Of a stretch of 64,000 nt of DNA, positions 1 to 8,217 are shown piece after piece. This DNA is from Achromobacter denitrificans NBRC 15125 (GTDB lineage: Bacteria; Pseudomonadota; Gammaproteobacteria; Burkholderiales; Burkholderiaceae_B), in contig NZ_BCTQ01000005.1 in the NCBI RefSeq assembly GCF_001571365.1, positions 140,536 through 204,535 on the forward strand. The letters run 5' to 3'. How positions within the stretch are numbered: position 1 is the stretch's first letter; every line of letters begins with the position of its first letter. The translations under genes and the position numbers were made by a program. Below the pieces are notes generated by a model that did no database searches, was not told the DNA's origin, and was given only the letters and a program-made list of their open reading frames with translations.

Positions 1-774
1 GCCCAGGAGGCGGTCGCTCCAGGCCACCGACAGGCCGCTGAGCTGCTGGACCAGCCCCGCCGAGAACACCTCGTTGAACACGCAGCTGCCGATATAGGCG
101 AGGAACAGCCCGCTCATCGGCGCGCGCGTTCCCAGCCAGAAGATGGCATGCAAGCCGATGAGCAGCAGGTAGAAGCCGGCATACAGCCCGAACAGCAGGC
201 CTTCCCGGCGCGAGCGGTTATCGAAGGCCGAGCGCTGCCAGACCTCCAGCCGGCTCATCATCGCGTTCTTGCTCTGCAGCCGCAGGAGCACTACTTGCTG
301 ACCGGCGGTATCGGGCGTGAAAAAAAAGGTCGGGCTGCGGAAATCCACGGGCCAGTCCTCCCGGTCGACGTCCTCGCCGCTGTGTCCCAGCAGCTTCCAG
401 GAACCGTCGGGCCGCCGCTGGTAGGCGCGCGCGTCGTCGAGCAATGCGTTGCCCAGGCGCAGCATCCAGCCTTCGGGCAGCGGCTCCTCGACGTCCAGCG
501 TCAGGCGCAGCCAGATGGTGGCGGGCGTGAAACCGGCGTTCAGGTTGCCCGGCATCGCCGCCCACGCTTGCGCCGCGTCGGCCTGGGCGGCGTCCAGCGT
601 GCCCTCCCGGTCTTCCAGGCGCTCCAGATAACCGGCAGTATCATGCACGGGAGATTGCGCATCCAGACGCAGCACGGCCGCCGCCGCCGGCAGGCTCGCC
701 CCCATCGCGATGGCGACGAGCAGGCGCAAGGCGAGCCGCCGAAGTAGGGAATCGAAGCAACGGTGCTGTTTCAT
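1..774 (-). CDS. 7TMR-DISM membrane sensor protein (5' part; runs off the window)
   Basis: The minus strand reads open from an ATG at 774 to the window edge, giving the first 258 residues. An N-terminal signal-like segment (LALRLLVAIAMGASLPAAAA) precedes a periplasmic domain of about 160 residues with the pattern of the 7TMR-DISM extracellular domain 2 (ATIWLRLTL near residue 85, VVLLRLQS near 165). It is followed by the start of a helical membrane region (LLFGLYAGFYLLLIGLHAIF near 197). Proteins of this class usually end in a histidine kinase or GGDEF domain, which lies outside the window. It diverges from the response regulator at 800 with only 25 bp between start codons, which suggests, but does not prove, a two-component pair. 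Confidence 0.72.
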   Translation of the reverse strand, partial: MKQHRCFDSLLRRLALRLLVAIAMGASLPAAAAVLRLDAQSPVHDTAGYLERLEDREGTLDAAQADAAQAWAAMPGNLNAGFTPATIWLRLTLDVEEPLPEGWMLRLGNALLDDARAYQRRPDGSWKLLGHSGEDVDREDWPVDFRSPTFFFTPDTAGQQVVLLRLQSKNAMMSRLEVWQRSAFDNRSRREGLLFGLYAGFYLLLIGLHAIFWLGTRAPMSGLFLAYIGSCVFNEVFSAGLVQQLSGLSVAWSDRLLG

Positions 775-799
775 CAGGCCGAACAGGGAGGGGAAATTG

Positions 800-1498
800 A
801 TGTTGGGCGTGATTGTGCTTGAAGACGAGCCAGTGCTACGGCAGGAACTGGCGGACTTTCTGGCCGATTTAGGCTATTCGCCGCTGTGCCTGGCGAGCCT
901 GGAAGAGTTCGAACGAGGGTTCGACCCCGTCCATCACCGCCTCGCCATCATCGACATCGGCCTGCCGGACGGCTGCGGCCTGGAATTGATACGGCGGCTG
1001 CGCGAGGCCGGCGAACCCGTCGGCATCATCGTCTTCAGCGCCCGCAACACCAGCGCCGACCAGGTCCGCGGACTGGAACTTGGCGCCGACCACTACCTGG
1101 GCAAAGGCTCGGACCTCGACGTGCTGGCCGCGACCCTGGCGTCCCTGGCGCGGCGGCTGGACCTGCGCCGCATCCCGGTATCTCCGCCGCCCGACTGCTG
1201 GCGGCTCGAAATGGGGCCGCGCGTCCTGCGCATCCCGGGCGCGCCGACCGTGCCCCTGTCGCAGCAAGACGCCATCGTCCTGTCGTGTCTCATGGCCCGC
1301 GCGGGGGAAAACGTGGCGCGCGCGGAGATCATCCAGGCCTTGGGCGAAGACTACCTGCACTACGACCAGCGCCGGCTGGACACCCAGATGTCGCGGCTGC
1401 GCCGCCGGATCGGATCGCTCAGCGGCCAGGCCTTGCCGGTGAAGACCGTGCGCAACAGCGGCTTCTGCTTCTACGCGGCCGCCGAAGTCGCGAAATAA
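800..1498 (+). CDS. OmpR/PhoB-family response regulator
   Basis: The 232-residue protein has an N-terminal receiver domain: acidic residues LEDE at 7-10, phosphoacceptor Asp52 in LAIIDIGLPDG, and a conserved Lys near residue 102 (YLGKGSD). A C-terminal winged-helix DNA-binding domain follows (LSQQDAIVLSCL, then RRLDTQMSRLRRRIG, from about residue 155). The start was set at the ATG after a GGGAGGGG ribosome binding site; an upstream in-frame ATG would give a 30-residue extension lacking family similarity. It lies divergent from the membrane sensor at 774 and is probably its partner. The target genes cannot be told from the sequence. Confidence 0.88.
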   Translation: MLGVIVLEDEPVLRQELADFLADLGYSPLCLASLEEFERGFDPVHHRLAIIDIGLPDGCGLELIRRLREAGEPVGIIVFSARNTSADQVRGLELGADHYLGKGSDLDVLAATLASLARRLDLRRIPVSPPPDCWRLEMGPRVLRIPGAPTVPLSQQDAIVLSCLMARAGENVARAEIIQALGEDYLHYDQRRLDTQMSRLRRRIGSLSGQALPVKTVRNSGFCFYAAAEVAK

Positions 1499-1543
1499 GG
1501 GCCGGCGGACGCCTCCCTCCTTCCCTCGCCCGGCGCGGACCGG

Positions 1544-2038
1544 TCAAAGATCCATCACCATCTCGTGCCAGGCCATGCCCCCGTGGTCGGACGCCGACGG
1601 GCGTACATAGCGGTACCCCAGGCGGGCATACAGCTCCACGTGGCGCTCCTTGCACATCAAATGGATGGTTTGCTTGCCCAGGCCGCGCATGCGCTCGACG
1701 AACGTGCGCATCAACACGCTCGCGTAGCCGCGGCCCTGAAAGGCCGGATCGATCACCACCGACATGATCACGACGTTGGGCGCGGCCGCGTCATGGCCGA
1801 CCAGCTCCTTGAACGCGTCGTCGGCCATCGCCACCTCATGGGCGCAGCCGCTGTTGATGAACCCAATGACGGCCCTCTCCCGCTCCATGACCAGGAACCC
1901 TTCGGGATATTCGCGTATGCGCTTCGCGATCTTGGCCAGGGTGGCGGCTTCGTCCCCCTCGTAGGCACCGATCTCGATCGCATAGCAGCGATCGGCGTCT
2001 GCAGGGGTGGCGGGGCGGAAGGTCAGGGAGTCGGACAT
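1544..2038 (-). CDS. GNAT-family N-acetyltransferase
   Basis: The 164-residue protein has the GNAT fold layout: the N-terminal strand LTFRPATPADADRCYAIE, a central beta strand VVIMSVVIDPAFQGRGYA carrying the acetyl-CoA pyrophosphate loop (Q/R-x-x-G-x-G/A pattern), and the C-terminal segment ARLGYRYV. These proteins transfer an acetyl group from acetyl-CoA to an amine. The segment VIDPAFQGRGYASVLM and the acidic AIEIGAYEGDEA resemble arylalkylamine N-acetyltransferase-like members, but the substrate is unknown. It is a single gene, convergent with the response regulator at 800. Confidence 0.82.
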   Translation of the reverse strand: MSDSLTFRPATPADADRCYAIEIGAYEGDEAATLAKIAKRIREYPEGFLVMERERAVIGFINSGCAHEVAMADDAFKELVGHDAAAPNVVIMSVVIDPAFQGRGYASVLMRTFVERMRGLGKQTIHLMCKERHVELYARLGYRYVRPSASDHGGMAWHEMVMDL

Positions 2039-2237
2039 CGTATTGCGGCTCTGCGGCGTGAGGGCGAAAAAAGCGGGTCCGTAATGCTAGCCGCTCCAGC
2101 ACGATGCCGTCATTCGCCCTCGGATGAATTCACCCCGTATCCGCCGCCACCGGGAGCTTCGGCGCGCCGTCCGACCCGCCCTGCCGTATCGATGCCTAGA
2201 CGCAACACTATTTCAGTGCTTATCGCAACATTTCATA

Positions 2238-2326
2238 CCGCTCGGCCGAACGCCTGCTTTTGGGGGATACCCCAAGACTCGGCGGCCTCCGAAAGAAGGA
2301 GCGTGGCCAGCCCGCCGGCCGAGCGG
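2238..2326. ncRNA. Candidate structured RNA or nested inverted repeat
   Basis: The 490-bp stretch 2039-2530 has no convincing gene. Within it an 11-bp inverted repeat (CCGCTCGGCCG at 2238-2248, CGGCCGAGCGG at 2316-2326) encloses a smaller hairpin (TTGGGG-GATA-CCCCAA) and another (CTCC-GAAAGAA-GGAG), so the transcript of either strand could fold into a closed multi-branch structure. No terminator or clear promoter was seen next to it. It lies about 200 bp before the small gene at 2531 and might be its leader. It could also be chance in GC-rich DNA. Confidence 0.25.
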
Positions 2327-2530
2327 TGCTTCCGCGAACCCCGGATCCGGACCAGGCCGCGGCCACCCCGGCTGGCGCGCGCGTGCGCCGGATTCCGCGC
2401 CGCTGCCATAGCCCTCACGATGGATGCTGCTCATCCGAATGCCGGTGCTACAGATGAAAGCTCCAAGCGAACACACGCCGCCCAACGCCCGCCACCCGCG
2501 GGCGAGCCGCCGGCCCAGGAGGAATACATC

Positions 2531-2761
2531 ATGGCTACCAGTACCCGCCTCGCGGACGTCATCGTCAAACTGCCGGACCGATCGACCTGCCGCGTGCAGC
2601 GGCGGCTGGTCATCAAGCGCAGCACCACCGCGCCGCCGGAACCGGAGTACATCTGCTCCCTGCCCACCGGCGAGCCGGTGACCTGGCTGCGCGACGGCAA
2701 ATACCGCCTTCCGGACGGCACGGTCGCCGTGGCGGTGGCTCATCGCCCCCCGAGCAAATGA
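2531..2761 (+). CDS. Small conserved-type hypothetical protein (76 aa)
   Basis: A strong ribosome binding site (AGGAGGAAT) sits eight bases before the ATG, which fixes the start of a 76-residue soluble protein. It ends with the motif EPVTWLRDGKYRLPDGT and has many basic residues in its first half (CRVQRRLVIKR). There is no signal peptide or membrane segment. A decayed relative of its C-terminal part occurs at about 44.8 kb in this window (EPVTPQLRDGKYRL), so it belongs to a family with more than one copy. The function is not recognised. Confidence 0.7.
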   Translation: MATSTRLADVIVKLPDRSTCRVQRRLVIKRSTTAPPEPEYICSLPTGEPVTWLRDGKYRLPDGTVAVAVAHRPPSK

Positions 2762-2784
2762 CGCGCTACGGCCGCGCCGCTGCC

Positions 2785-2856
2785 CTACTCTTCCTCGCCA
2801 TACCCAAACGGCCAGCGGCGCTTGTTCGGTTCGGGGGTGGACGTCTTACAGCTCAT
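2785..2856 (-). CDS. Possible very small protein (23 aa)
   Basis: A 24-codon frame starts at an ATG preceded at the right distance by GGAG (GCCGGAGACAACC). The predicted peptide begins MSCKTSTPEPNKRRWPFGYG and ends in EEE. It is convergent with the gene at 2531 and ends 23 bp after that gene's stop. Support is only the ribosome binding site and the compact layout; it may be noncoding. Confidence 0.35.
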   Translation of the reverse strand: MSCKTSTPEPNKRRWPFGYGEEE

Positions 2857-3039
2857 GGTTGTCTCCGGCAGTCTATGTCCCCGAATCCTAGCCCGGCATT
2901 CGTAACAGCAATGTAAGCGTTCGCAATGAACCCTCAGCGAGGGGATTTCCGCCATCGATATGGCGTTTGCGCCGGAGCGCCTCAAGCGTGCTCGCGGAAA
3001 AGAGCCAGCGGCACACTACTTGCTAACTCTCTTGCGTGC

Positions 3040-3183
3040 AGCAGCGCTGCGCACCCCTCCTCACATGCCGGCCAGGCATCGAGGGCTTGCGGGGGACCCT
3101 TACCATCCTTGAGCGCTGCGGCATCGCCGCGACGAACCGTCGCACACTCCTTTGGCGCCCGGCTTTCCCGGGCGCTTTTTTTC
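3040..3183 (+). ncRNA. Candidate small RNA ending in a strong terminator
   Basis: No protein frame with a ribosome binding site occupies 2857-3305, yet a textbook plus-strand terminator stands at 3155-3182. Upstream of it are two further small hairpins (ATGCC-GGCCA-GGCAT near 3065 and GCGAC-GAAC-CGTCGC near 3130). This is the layout of an intergenic small RNA of roughly 100-150 nt, or of a terminated leader of the RMF-like gene at 3306. The 5' end is a guess, since no convincing promoter was identified. Confidence 0.3.
3155..3182 (+). terminator. Rho-independent terminator
   Basis: A perfect 8-bp stem GCGCCCGG / CCGGGCGC with loop CTTTC is followed directly by seven T residues. Nothing coding lies upstream on this strand for about 400 bp, so it most likely ends a small RNA or a leader transcript. 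Confidence 0.8.
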
Positions 3184-3305
3184 CATCGCGGCGCGGTCGC
3201 CATTGCCTCATCCGCAACCACATTTCGTGGAGTAACAACGCTGGACACGCGAGGGAGCGGCGATCATCTTCTGGACTAGGGCATTTTCTACCAGAGGAGG
3301 CAAAA

Positions 3306-3527
3306 ATGGATGAGCTCATCCACCGAGCTGGTCAGGAAGCTGCAAGACACGGAGTCCCGCTTTCGGCGTGTCCGTTCATGCAGGCAGCCAACATGCCCGC
3401 CCACACGGGCGAGTCCCCGCACAAATGGCGAGTCAAATTGGCATCGTGGGAAGCGGGTTGGCGTGAAGGCAGCGACGCCCGACTGGCCGACTTGAAAAGA
3501 CGGCATCTTCAACGGCTATCCGATTAG
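3306..3527 (+). CDS. RMF-like small protein (73 aa)
   Basis: The start follows GAGGAGGCAAAA. The 73-residue protein carries a pattern seen in ribosome modulation factor and CrpP-like proteins: G-x-x-A-A at 9-13, ACPF near 21, and W-x-x-x-x-x-x-W-E-A-G-W-R-E-G at the end of the core. Between the CP and GW elements is the insert MPAHTGES. A paralogue with the same NMPAHTGE/AMPAHTGE signature lies at 40415. RMF binds 16S rRNA and dimerises ribosomes in stationary phase; whether these divergent relatives do so is unknown. The family link is a pattern match by eye. Confidence 0.6.
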   Translation: MDELIHRAGQEAARHGVPLSACPFMQAANMPAHTGESPHKWRVKLASWEAGWREGSDARLADLKRRHLQRLSD

Positions 3528-3695
3528 CCGGAACGCCAGGAAGCGCATCTGACGAACCTTGCCTCATGAACCCCGCGGCTTCGCGTCATGAACGACGTGA
3601 ACCGCAGGGCCTCAAGCACCGCACACTTCGGCACTGCTCGTCACCCCCGTCTAGCGCATCGACTCAAACGCATTAACTTCACGCGCCTGGAAACG

Positions 3696-3730
3696 AAAAG
3701 GCCGCCAGTGATTTCTCACTGGCGGCCTTT
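3696..3730 (-). terminator. Terminator hairpin duplicated from the tRNA-Pro locus
   Basis: The stem GGCCGCCAGTGA / TCACTGGCGGCC with loop TTTC is nearly identical to the hairpin after tRNA-Pro at 7021. One base pair differs, and it differs in a compensated way (C-G here, T-A there). On the minus strand it ends in CCTTTTCG. It follows the tRNA-Pro remnant at 3738-3787. Confidence 0.7.
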
Positions 3731-3737
3731 GGCGTTG

Positions 3738-3787
3738 CGGGTCGGGATGGCGGGCGTCGAACCCGCGCCCCCCTTGCGCCCCATGCA
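3738..3787 (-). pseudogene. Degenerate 3' half of tRNA-Pro
   Basis: About 50 bases match the 3' half of the intact tRNA-Pro(GGG) at 7064-7140, from the anticodon stem through the T arm and acceptor strand, with several substitutions; the CCA end is changed to CCC. Similarity stops abruptly at the 5' side of the anticodon stem. It lies in the same orientation as the intact gene and, like it, is followed by the duplicated terminator. This is the arrangement left when an element inserts into a tRNA 3' end. Confidence 0.65.
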
Positions 3788-3877
3788 CAGGAAGCAGGGC
3801 ATGGATGCGCCAGGCCGCGTCGCGACGGTGCGAGAGCGCGATACCATGACGCGTTCCTACTTGCCGCTTGCCGTTCC

Positions 3878-4744
3878 ATGTTCCGCCTTGCCGTCCGCGT
3901 CCTGCTCATACTCGTCATTGCCGGCGCAGCATTGCTGCTGCTGCGCGGCAACGGCGGCCCACAGCTGATCCATAGAGAAGACTCGCAGTTCGGCAAATTG
4001 CTCGTGTTCGAGGAAAACGGCGAACGCTGCATGAACTTCAACTCCATGCATGACGTCGGCCGCCAGACCTGCATGAGTCTGGAGCATCCCGAGCGGCTGG
4101 TGTTTTCGTACACCCGCATGATGATGACCGCGCTCTATGTCAATCCCAAACCGCGGAACATTCTGATCGTCGGCCTGGGCGGCGCCACGCTGCAGAAAAC
4201 CCTGGCCTCGCTGCTGCCCGACGCCATCATCGATACCGTGGAGATCGATCCCGCCGTAGGCCATGTCGCCGGACGCCATTTCGGCTACCGGCAAAGTCCC
4301 ACGCAACGCCTCTTCCTGGAAGATGGCCGCGCCTACATCGAACGCGCCCATCGCGAAGGCCTGCGGTACGACATCGTGATGCTGGACGCGTTCGACGTCG
4401 ACTACATCCCCGAACACCTAATGACGCTGGAGTTCCTGCAACACGTGCGCGGCATTCTCGCGCCGGGCGGCGTGGCGGTGGCGAACACCTTCACCGAAAG
4501 CCAGCTTTACGAACGCGAATCGGCGACTTATGCCGCGGTGTTCGGAGCGTTCTTCAATCTGCAAACAGGCAACCGGGTGGTCATGGCGGTCAATGGCGAG
4601 CTGCCCGGTCGCGATGAGCTGGCGCGCAATGCCGCGGCGCTGGACGCCAGCCTCGGGCCTTTGGGCGTGGATTTCAAGAAGGCCCTGAGCATGTTTGCGC
4701 GCAGGGAAAAGGCCGCGAGCGAAGCGCCCGTGTTGCGCGATTGA
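3878..4744 (+). CDS. Spermidine synthase-like aminopropyltransferase/methyltransferase-fold protein
   Basis: The 288-residue protein begins with a membrane or signal segment (LAVRVLLILVIAGAALLLLR, residues 4-23). A polyamine-synthase-type Rossmann fold follows: ILIVGLGGATLQKTL (dcSAM-binding glycine loop, near 93), DTVEIDPAVGHVA with the acidic residue near 119, DGRAYI near 147, and YDIVMLDAFD near 163, the position of the catalytic Asp in spermidine synthases. The N-terminal anchor and absence of a speD neighbour suggest a divergent member whose real product is uncertain. It lies in the segment bounded by the two tRNA-Pro copies. Confidence 0.78.
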   Translation: MFRLAVRVLLILVIAGAALLLLRGNGGPQLIHREDSQFGKLLVFEENGERCMNFNSMHDVGRQTCMSLEHPERLVFSYTRMMMTALYVNPKPRNILIVGLGGATLQKTLASLLPDAIIDTVEIDPAVGHVAGRHFGYRQSPTQRLFLEDGRAYIERAHREGLRYDIVMLDAFDVDYIPEHLMTLEFLQHVRGILAPGGVAVANTFTESQLYERESATYAAVFGAFFNLQTGNRVVMAVNGELPGRDELARNAAALDASLGPLGVDFKKALSMFARREKAASEAPVLRD

Positions 4745-4781
4745 GCGACGCCGGCCAGGCTGCGGCCTATCGGCCGCCGGC

Positions 4782-5534
4782 TCATTTCACCGCCGAGTTG
4801 CCCCCGTCCGCGTAAAGCGCGGACCCCGTGACGAAACTCGCCATCGGGCTCGCCAGGAACAGCGCGGCCGAAGCGATTTCATCGGCGCGCGCGATTCTCT
4901 TCATGGCGTGCAGATTCGCGGCCCAGTCTTTCTGTTCCTGGTTCCCAGCCATGTCGGTGTCCACTCCGCCGGGCAAGAGCGCATTGGCCCGGATACCCTG
5001 CGCGCCGTAGTCTGCCGTGATGCCCTTGACCAATCCCATCAGCGCGGCTTTCGACGTCCCGTATGCGGCCATTCCGGGCAAACCCACGCTCGTCCCCACA
5101 AAGCTGGATACGAAGACCAACGCGCCGCCGCCCCGCTCCAACATGGCCGGGATTTGATGGCGCGCCCCCAGGAACGCCGCGGTGAGATTGACGCTCAACG
5201 TGCGCTCCCATTCATCCAAGCCGACTTCCGCGAGTGGCTTGATGGGGCCAGCCGTGCCGGCATTGTTCACTGCGATATCCAGGCCACCAAACTCACGCTG
5301 AGCATCCTGCACCGCTTGCCTGTGGGTTTCAGGCTGCGCGACATCTCCCGCCGACACGCAGGCGCGCCCGCCCGCGCCTCTGATCTCGTCCGCCACCCGC
5401 TCCAGCAGATCGCGGCGTCTCGCGGTCAGCACCAGCGCCGCGCCCTCGGCTGCCAGGCGCAACGCCACCGCGCGTCCGATGCCCGAGGACGCACCGGTCA
5501 CCAAAGCCACTTTTCCAGCAAGAGATAAAGACAT
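4782..5534 (-). CDS. Short-chain dehydrogenase/reductase (SDR)
   Basis: This is a classical SDR of 250 residues: NAD(P)-binding TGASSGIG at 14-21, NNAG near 90, catalytic Ser in FVSSFVG near 142, Y-x-x-x-K in AYGTSKAAL near 157, and the C-terminal GSALYADGG. Such enzymes use NAD(P)H to reduce or oxidise alcohols, ketones or lactones; the substrate cannot be read from the sequence. The Arg in TARRR after the second strand suggests NADP preference. It is convergent with the gene at 3878 and separated from the rhomboid gene by about 100 bp. Confidence 0.88.
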   Translation of the reverse strand: MSLSLAGKVALVTGASSGIGRAVALRLAAEGAALVLTARRRDLLERVADEIRGAGGRACVSAGDVAQPETHRQAVQDAQREFGGLDIAVNNAGTAGPIKPLAEVGLDEWERTLSVNLTAAFLGARHQIPAMLERGGGALVFVSSFVGTSVGLPGMAAYGTSKAALMGLVKGITADYGAQGIRANALLPGGVDTDMAGNQEQKDWAANLHAMKRIARADEIASAALFLASPMASFVTGSALYADGGNSAVK

Positions 5535-5633
5535 CGGCGCCAGCTCCAGACATGAATGATGCCTGCATCCTACGAACGCCGATGCGCCTTGTCCTCCCGT
5601 TTATTGCTGCCTGCTTGCGGACGCCCCCGGCCT

Positions 5634-6911
5634 CTAGCGCGATCGCGCGCAACTCCAGTAAGGGCACCCCGATCGACCGATGATGGCCGACGCCAGTTCA
5701 CCCGGCCGTCGGAGTATCCCCTGCATGGCGTTCGCCTGCGCCTGCAACGGCGCTGAATCAGTCCGGAATTTCCTGCCCCCATCCACCAGGAATTTCATCA
5801 AGAGGCGCGTCTGCAAGGCCTTCTCCACCTCAAGTTCGACGGGCTGTTCCTGAAAGAGCGCGGCATAGATCCCAGTCTGCATCGCGCAGTATTGCTCTGC
5901 CCCGGCCAATGCCTTGCGCGCCGCCGCATCCGGGTACAGCTGCTGCAGCTCGACGGTTTGCGCCAGGCAATCTTGATACCGCCGCGGCATGAACGTCGCC
6001 AGCAGGGCCTGCTCCCGGTCGCCAGGCTTTATGCACCGGCGCAGGTCGGGCGCCGCGGATCCGCCTTGCGCCGCCTCGAACAACGCGCGGTCGACGCACG
6101 CATCGAGAATCAGCGCGCTCGCGGGCGCTTTGGCGGACTGCAGCAATCCCATCTTCCCCAGCGTATGCTCAAAGCGCGCAGCGGCGATCTGCTGCTGCAT
6201 GTCGCGATCATGATTATCAAGCGTCACCACGGCCAATGCCGCGGCGCCGATCATGCCAGCGCCGGCCAATACCGCCGCTGCCGCCACGGGCCGCAAACGT
6301 TCGGCGCACAGCGCAAGGCCCGCGAGCAGCGCCCCCGCAAGCAAACCGCCCAGGTGCGCCGCATTGTCGACGTCGAACGCGAAGCCCGCGCCGAAGGTCA
6401 GTGCCAGGCTCAACAGCAGATTGCCGGGAGGAATATGGGGCCGCCCCATCCGCCGGTCATGCAAACCATAAACAATCGCCGCCCCGAAAATTCCCAGGAT
6501 CGCGCCCGACGCCCCGCAACTGAGGAAAAATTCATCCCGATGCCATAGCGCCGTGACCAGGCTGCCGCACAGGCCCGACAGCAAATACACGCCCAGGAAC
6601 ACCCAGGAACGCATGCGTGCTTCAAGAATGATCCCCAGTGACCACAACGCCAGCATGTTGATCGCCAGATGCAGAAAGCCGACATGCAGGAACATGCTGG
6701 TGAACAGGCGCCAATACTCGCCGGACAAGGTCAACGCCGGTACGTTTCCACCCCAGTCGATCAAGAACGAGGTTTGGCTCAGGCTCTCGAATGCTCGTGT
6801 ATCCAGGTAACCGGCCACGAGGTACACCGCAATATTGGAAACGATCAGCAAAAGCGTGATTTTGCCGGCGAGTATTTTCTTAATTGGCGACGTGCGTTGG
6901 AATAGAGCCAT
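5634..6911 (-). CDS. Rhomboid-family intramembrane serine protease
   Basis: The 425-residue membrane protein has the six-helix rhomboid core in its first 230 residues. HLAINMLALW corresponds to the H-x-x-x-N element, the catalytic Ser sits in SCGASGAILGIFG, and the catalytic His in AAHLGGLLAGALLAG. A soluble C-terminal part of about 190 residues with several Cys follows (ILDACVDRAL, DLRRCIKPGD), unlike minimal GlpG proteins. Rhomboids cleave membrane helices of other proteins. It is a single gene followed by the SDR; the substrate is unknown. Confidence 0.85.
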   Translation of the reverse strand: MALFQRTSPIKKILAGKITLLLIVSNIAVYLVAGYLDTRAFESLSQTSFLIDWGGNVPALTLSGEYWRLFTSMFLHVGFLHLAINMLALWSLGIILEARMRSWVFLGVYLLSGLCGSLVTALWHRDEFFLSCGASGAILGIFGAAIVYGLHDRRMGRPHIPPGNLLLSLALTFGAGFAFDVDNAAHLGGLLAGALLAGLALCAERLRPVAAAAVLAGAGMIGAAALAVVTLDNHDRDMQQQIAAARFEHTLGKMGLLQSAKAPASALILDACVDRALFEAAQGGSAAPDLRRCIKPGDREQALLATFMPRRYQDCLAQTVELQQLYPDAAARKALAGAEQYCAMQTGIYAALFQEQPVELEVEKALQTRLLMKFLVDGGRKFRTDSAPLQAQANAMQGILRRPGELASAIIGRSGCPYWSCARSR

Positions 6912-7020
6912 CGGGCTGCCGGATCAATGAAATGGAGTTCATCTTAACCAAGCCATGCGCCCGGCTCCACGATCTCAAGATCGCGCCGCGTTGCGCAGGC
7001 GCATTGGCCAAGCAAAAATG

Positions 7021-7056
7021 AAAAGGCCGTCAGTGATTTCTCACTGACGGCCTTTG
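7021..7056 (-). terminator. Terminator of tRNA-Pro
   Basis: The stem GGCCGTCAGTGA / TCACTGACGGCC with a 4-base loop ends on the minus strand in CCTTTTC, eight bases after the encoded CCA of tRNA-Pro. A compensated copy is found at 3696. Confidence 0.8.
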
Positions 7057-7063
7057 GAACTGC

Positions 7064-7142
<79 letters not shown>

Positions 7143-7383
7143 AGAAAAAGAGTATAGCAGAACAAAAAAATGTTTGCACGCATTCGTGCAAAAAAAGTGC
7201 TGAATACTCAAAAAAATTTGCGCCTCGCGTTCGCCACACGCATCAACCGCCTGCGTGACGCTCGCGCGCGGGGCGCAAGATACCGCTGCTGGCAACGCGC
7301 CGCACCCGAAGGCGCATGCGTGCTGCCGGTACTGCATTCAATCAATGAGTCAAAGCGGCGCGACGCGCCGCTTCAAGCGACGC

Positions 7384-7815
7384 TCAGACCGCGGACGAGG
7401 TGCTCGCATTGCTTGCGCCGGCCGCGTTGGCCGCGGTGCCCAAGGCTTCGGCCAGCATCGTCGAGACGTTGCCCAGCTCGGTGCGCAGGGCTTGCATCTC
7501 GGCGCCGGACAAGCGCACGGCCGCGTCTTGATCGTGCGGCACGTCGCGCGCGTCGCCCAAGCGATTGCGCGCGCCGCTGATCGTGAAGCCTTGCTCGTAC
7601 AGCAGGGAACGGATGCGACGAATCAGCAGCACTTCATGATGCTGGTAGTAGCGGCGGTTGCCGCGCCGCTTCACCGGCTTGAGCTGCGTGAATTCCTGTT
7701 CCCAATACCGCAAGACATGGGGCTTGACGCCACACAGGTCGCTGACTTCACCGATGGTGAAGTAACGCTTGGCGGGAATGGGCGGTAAGGTAACGGTGGA
7801 TTCTGTACGTGTCAT
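7384..7815 (-). CDS. MerR-family transcriptional regulator
   Basis: The 143-residue protein has the MerR helix-turn-helix and wing: FTIGEVSDLCGVKPHVLRYW near residue 19, then RRGNRRYYQHHEVLLI. The C-terminal half is short and lacks the metal-binding cysteines of true MerR. This gene is commonly found downstream of ihfA in proteobacteria. The spacing of 57 bp and shared strand suggest it is the last gene of the pheST-ihfA unit. The target is unknown. Confidence 0.85.
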   Translation of the reverse strand: MTRTESTVTLPPIPAKRYFTIGEVSDLCGVKPHVLRYWEQEFTQLKPVKRRGNRRYYQHHEVLLIRRIRSLLYEQGFTISGARNRLGDARDVPHDQDAAVRLSGAEMQALRTELGNVSTMLAEALGTAANAAGASNASTSSAV

Positions 7816-7872
7816 AAGAGAATTTTATGCCGCGATACGTCTGGGGCCGATAACAATTACCGACAAAGCGTA

Positions 7873-8202
7873 TCACTCCGCGGCGTCGTCGGATGCAGCA
7901 GGCGCGGCCTGCTCCACCACGCTCTTGAGTTTCTGACTCGCATGGAAGGTAACCACGCGGCGTGCGGCGATGGGAATGGTCTCGCCGGTCTTGGGATTGC
8001 GGCCGGGGCGCGGCGGCTTGTCGCGCACCTGGAAATTGCCGAAGCCCGAGAGCTTCACGGAGTCTCCGCGCGCCAGGGCGTCGCGGATCTCCTCGAAGAA
8101 AGTATCGACGATGTCCTTGGCTTCGCGTTTGTTCAGGCCGACCCGCTCAAAGAGCAGTTCGGCCAGCTCGGCCTTGGTCAGGGTGCGTGGCTCGGCAAGC
8201 AT
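7873..8202 (-). CDS. ihfA: Integration host factor subunit alpha
   Basis: The DNA-bending HU/IHF-family protein shows [40 protein letters not shown] and the DNA-intercalating arm [19 protein letters not shown]. The chosen ATG follows GGGGAACAGT and gives 109 residues; an ATG four codons earlier at 8214 is possible. The Ala-rich, acidic tail ([12 protein letters not shown]) is longer than in E. coli IhfA. It lies immediately after pheT, as is usual for this cluster, and works as a heterodimer with IhfB encoded elsewhere. Confidence 0.93.
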   Translation of the reverse strand: MLAEPRTLTKAELAELLFERVGLNKREAKDIVDTFFEEIRDALARGDSVKLSGFGNFQVRDKPPRPGRNPKTGETIPIAARRVVTFHASQKLKSVVEQAAPAASDDAAE

Positions 8203-8217
8203 ACTGTTCCCCATGGT

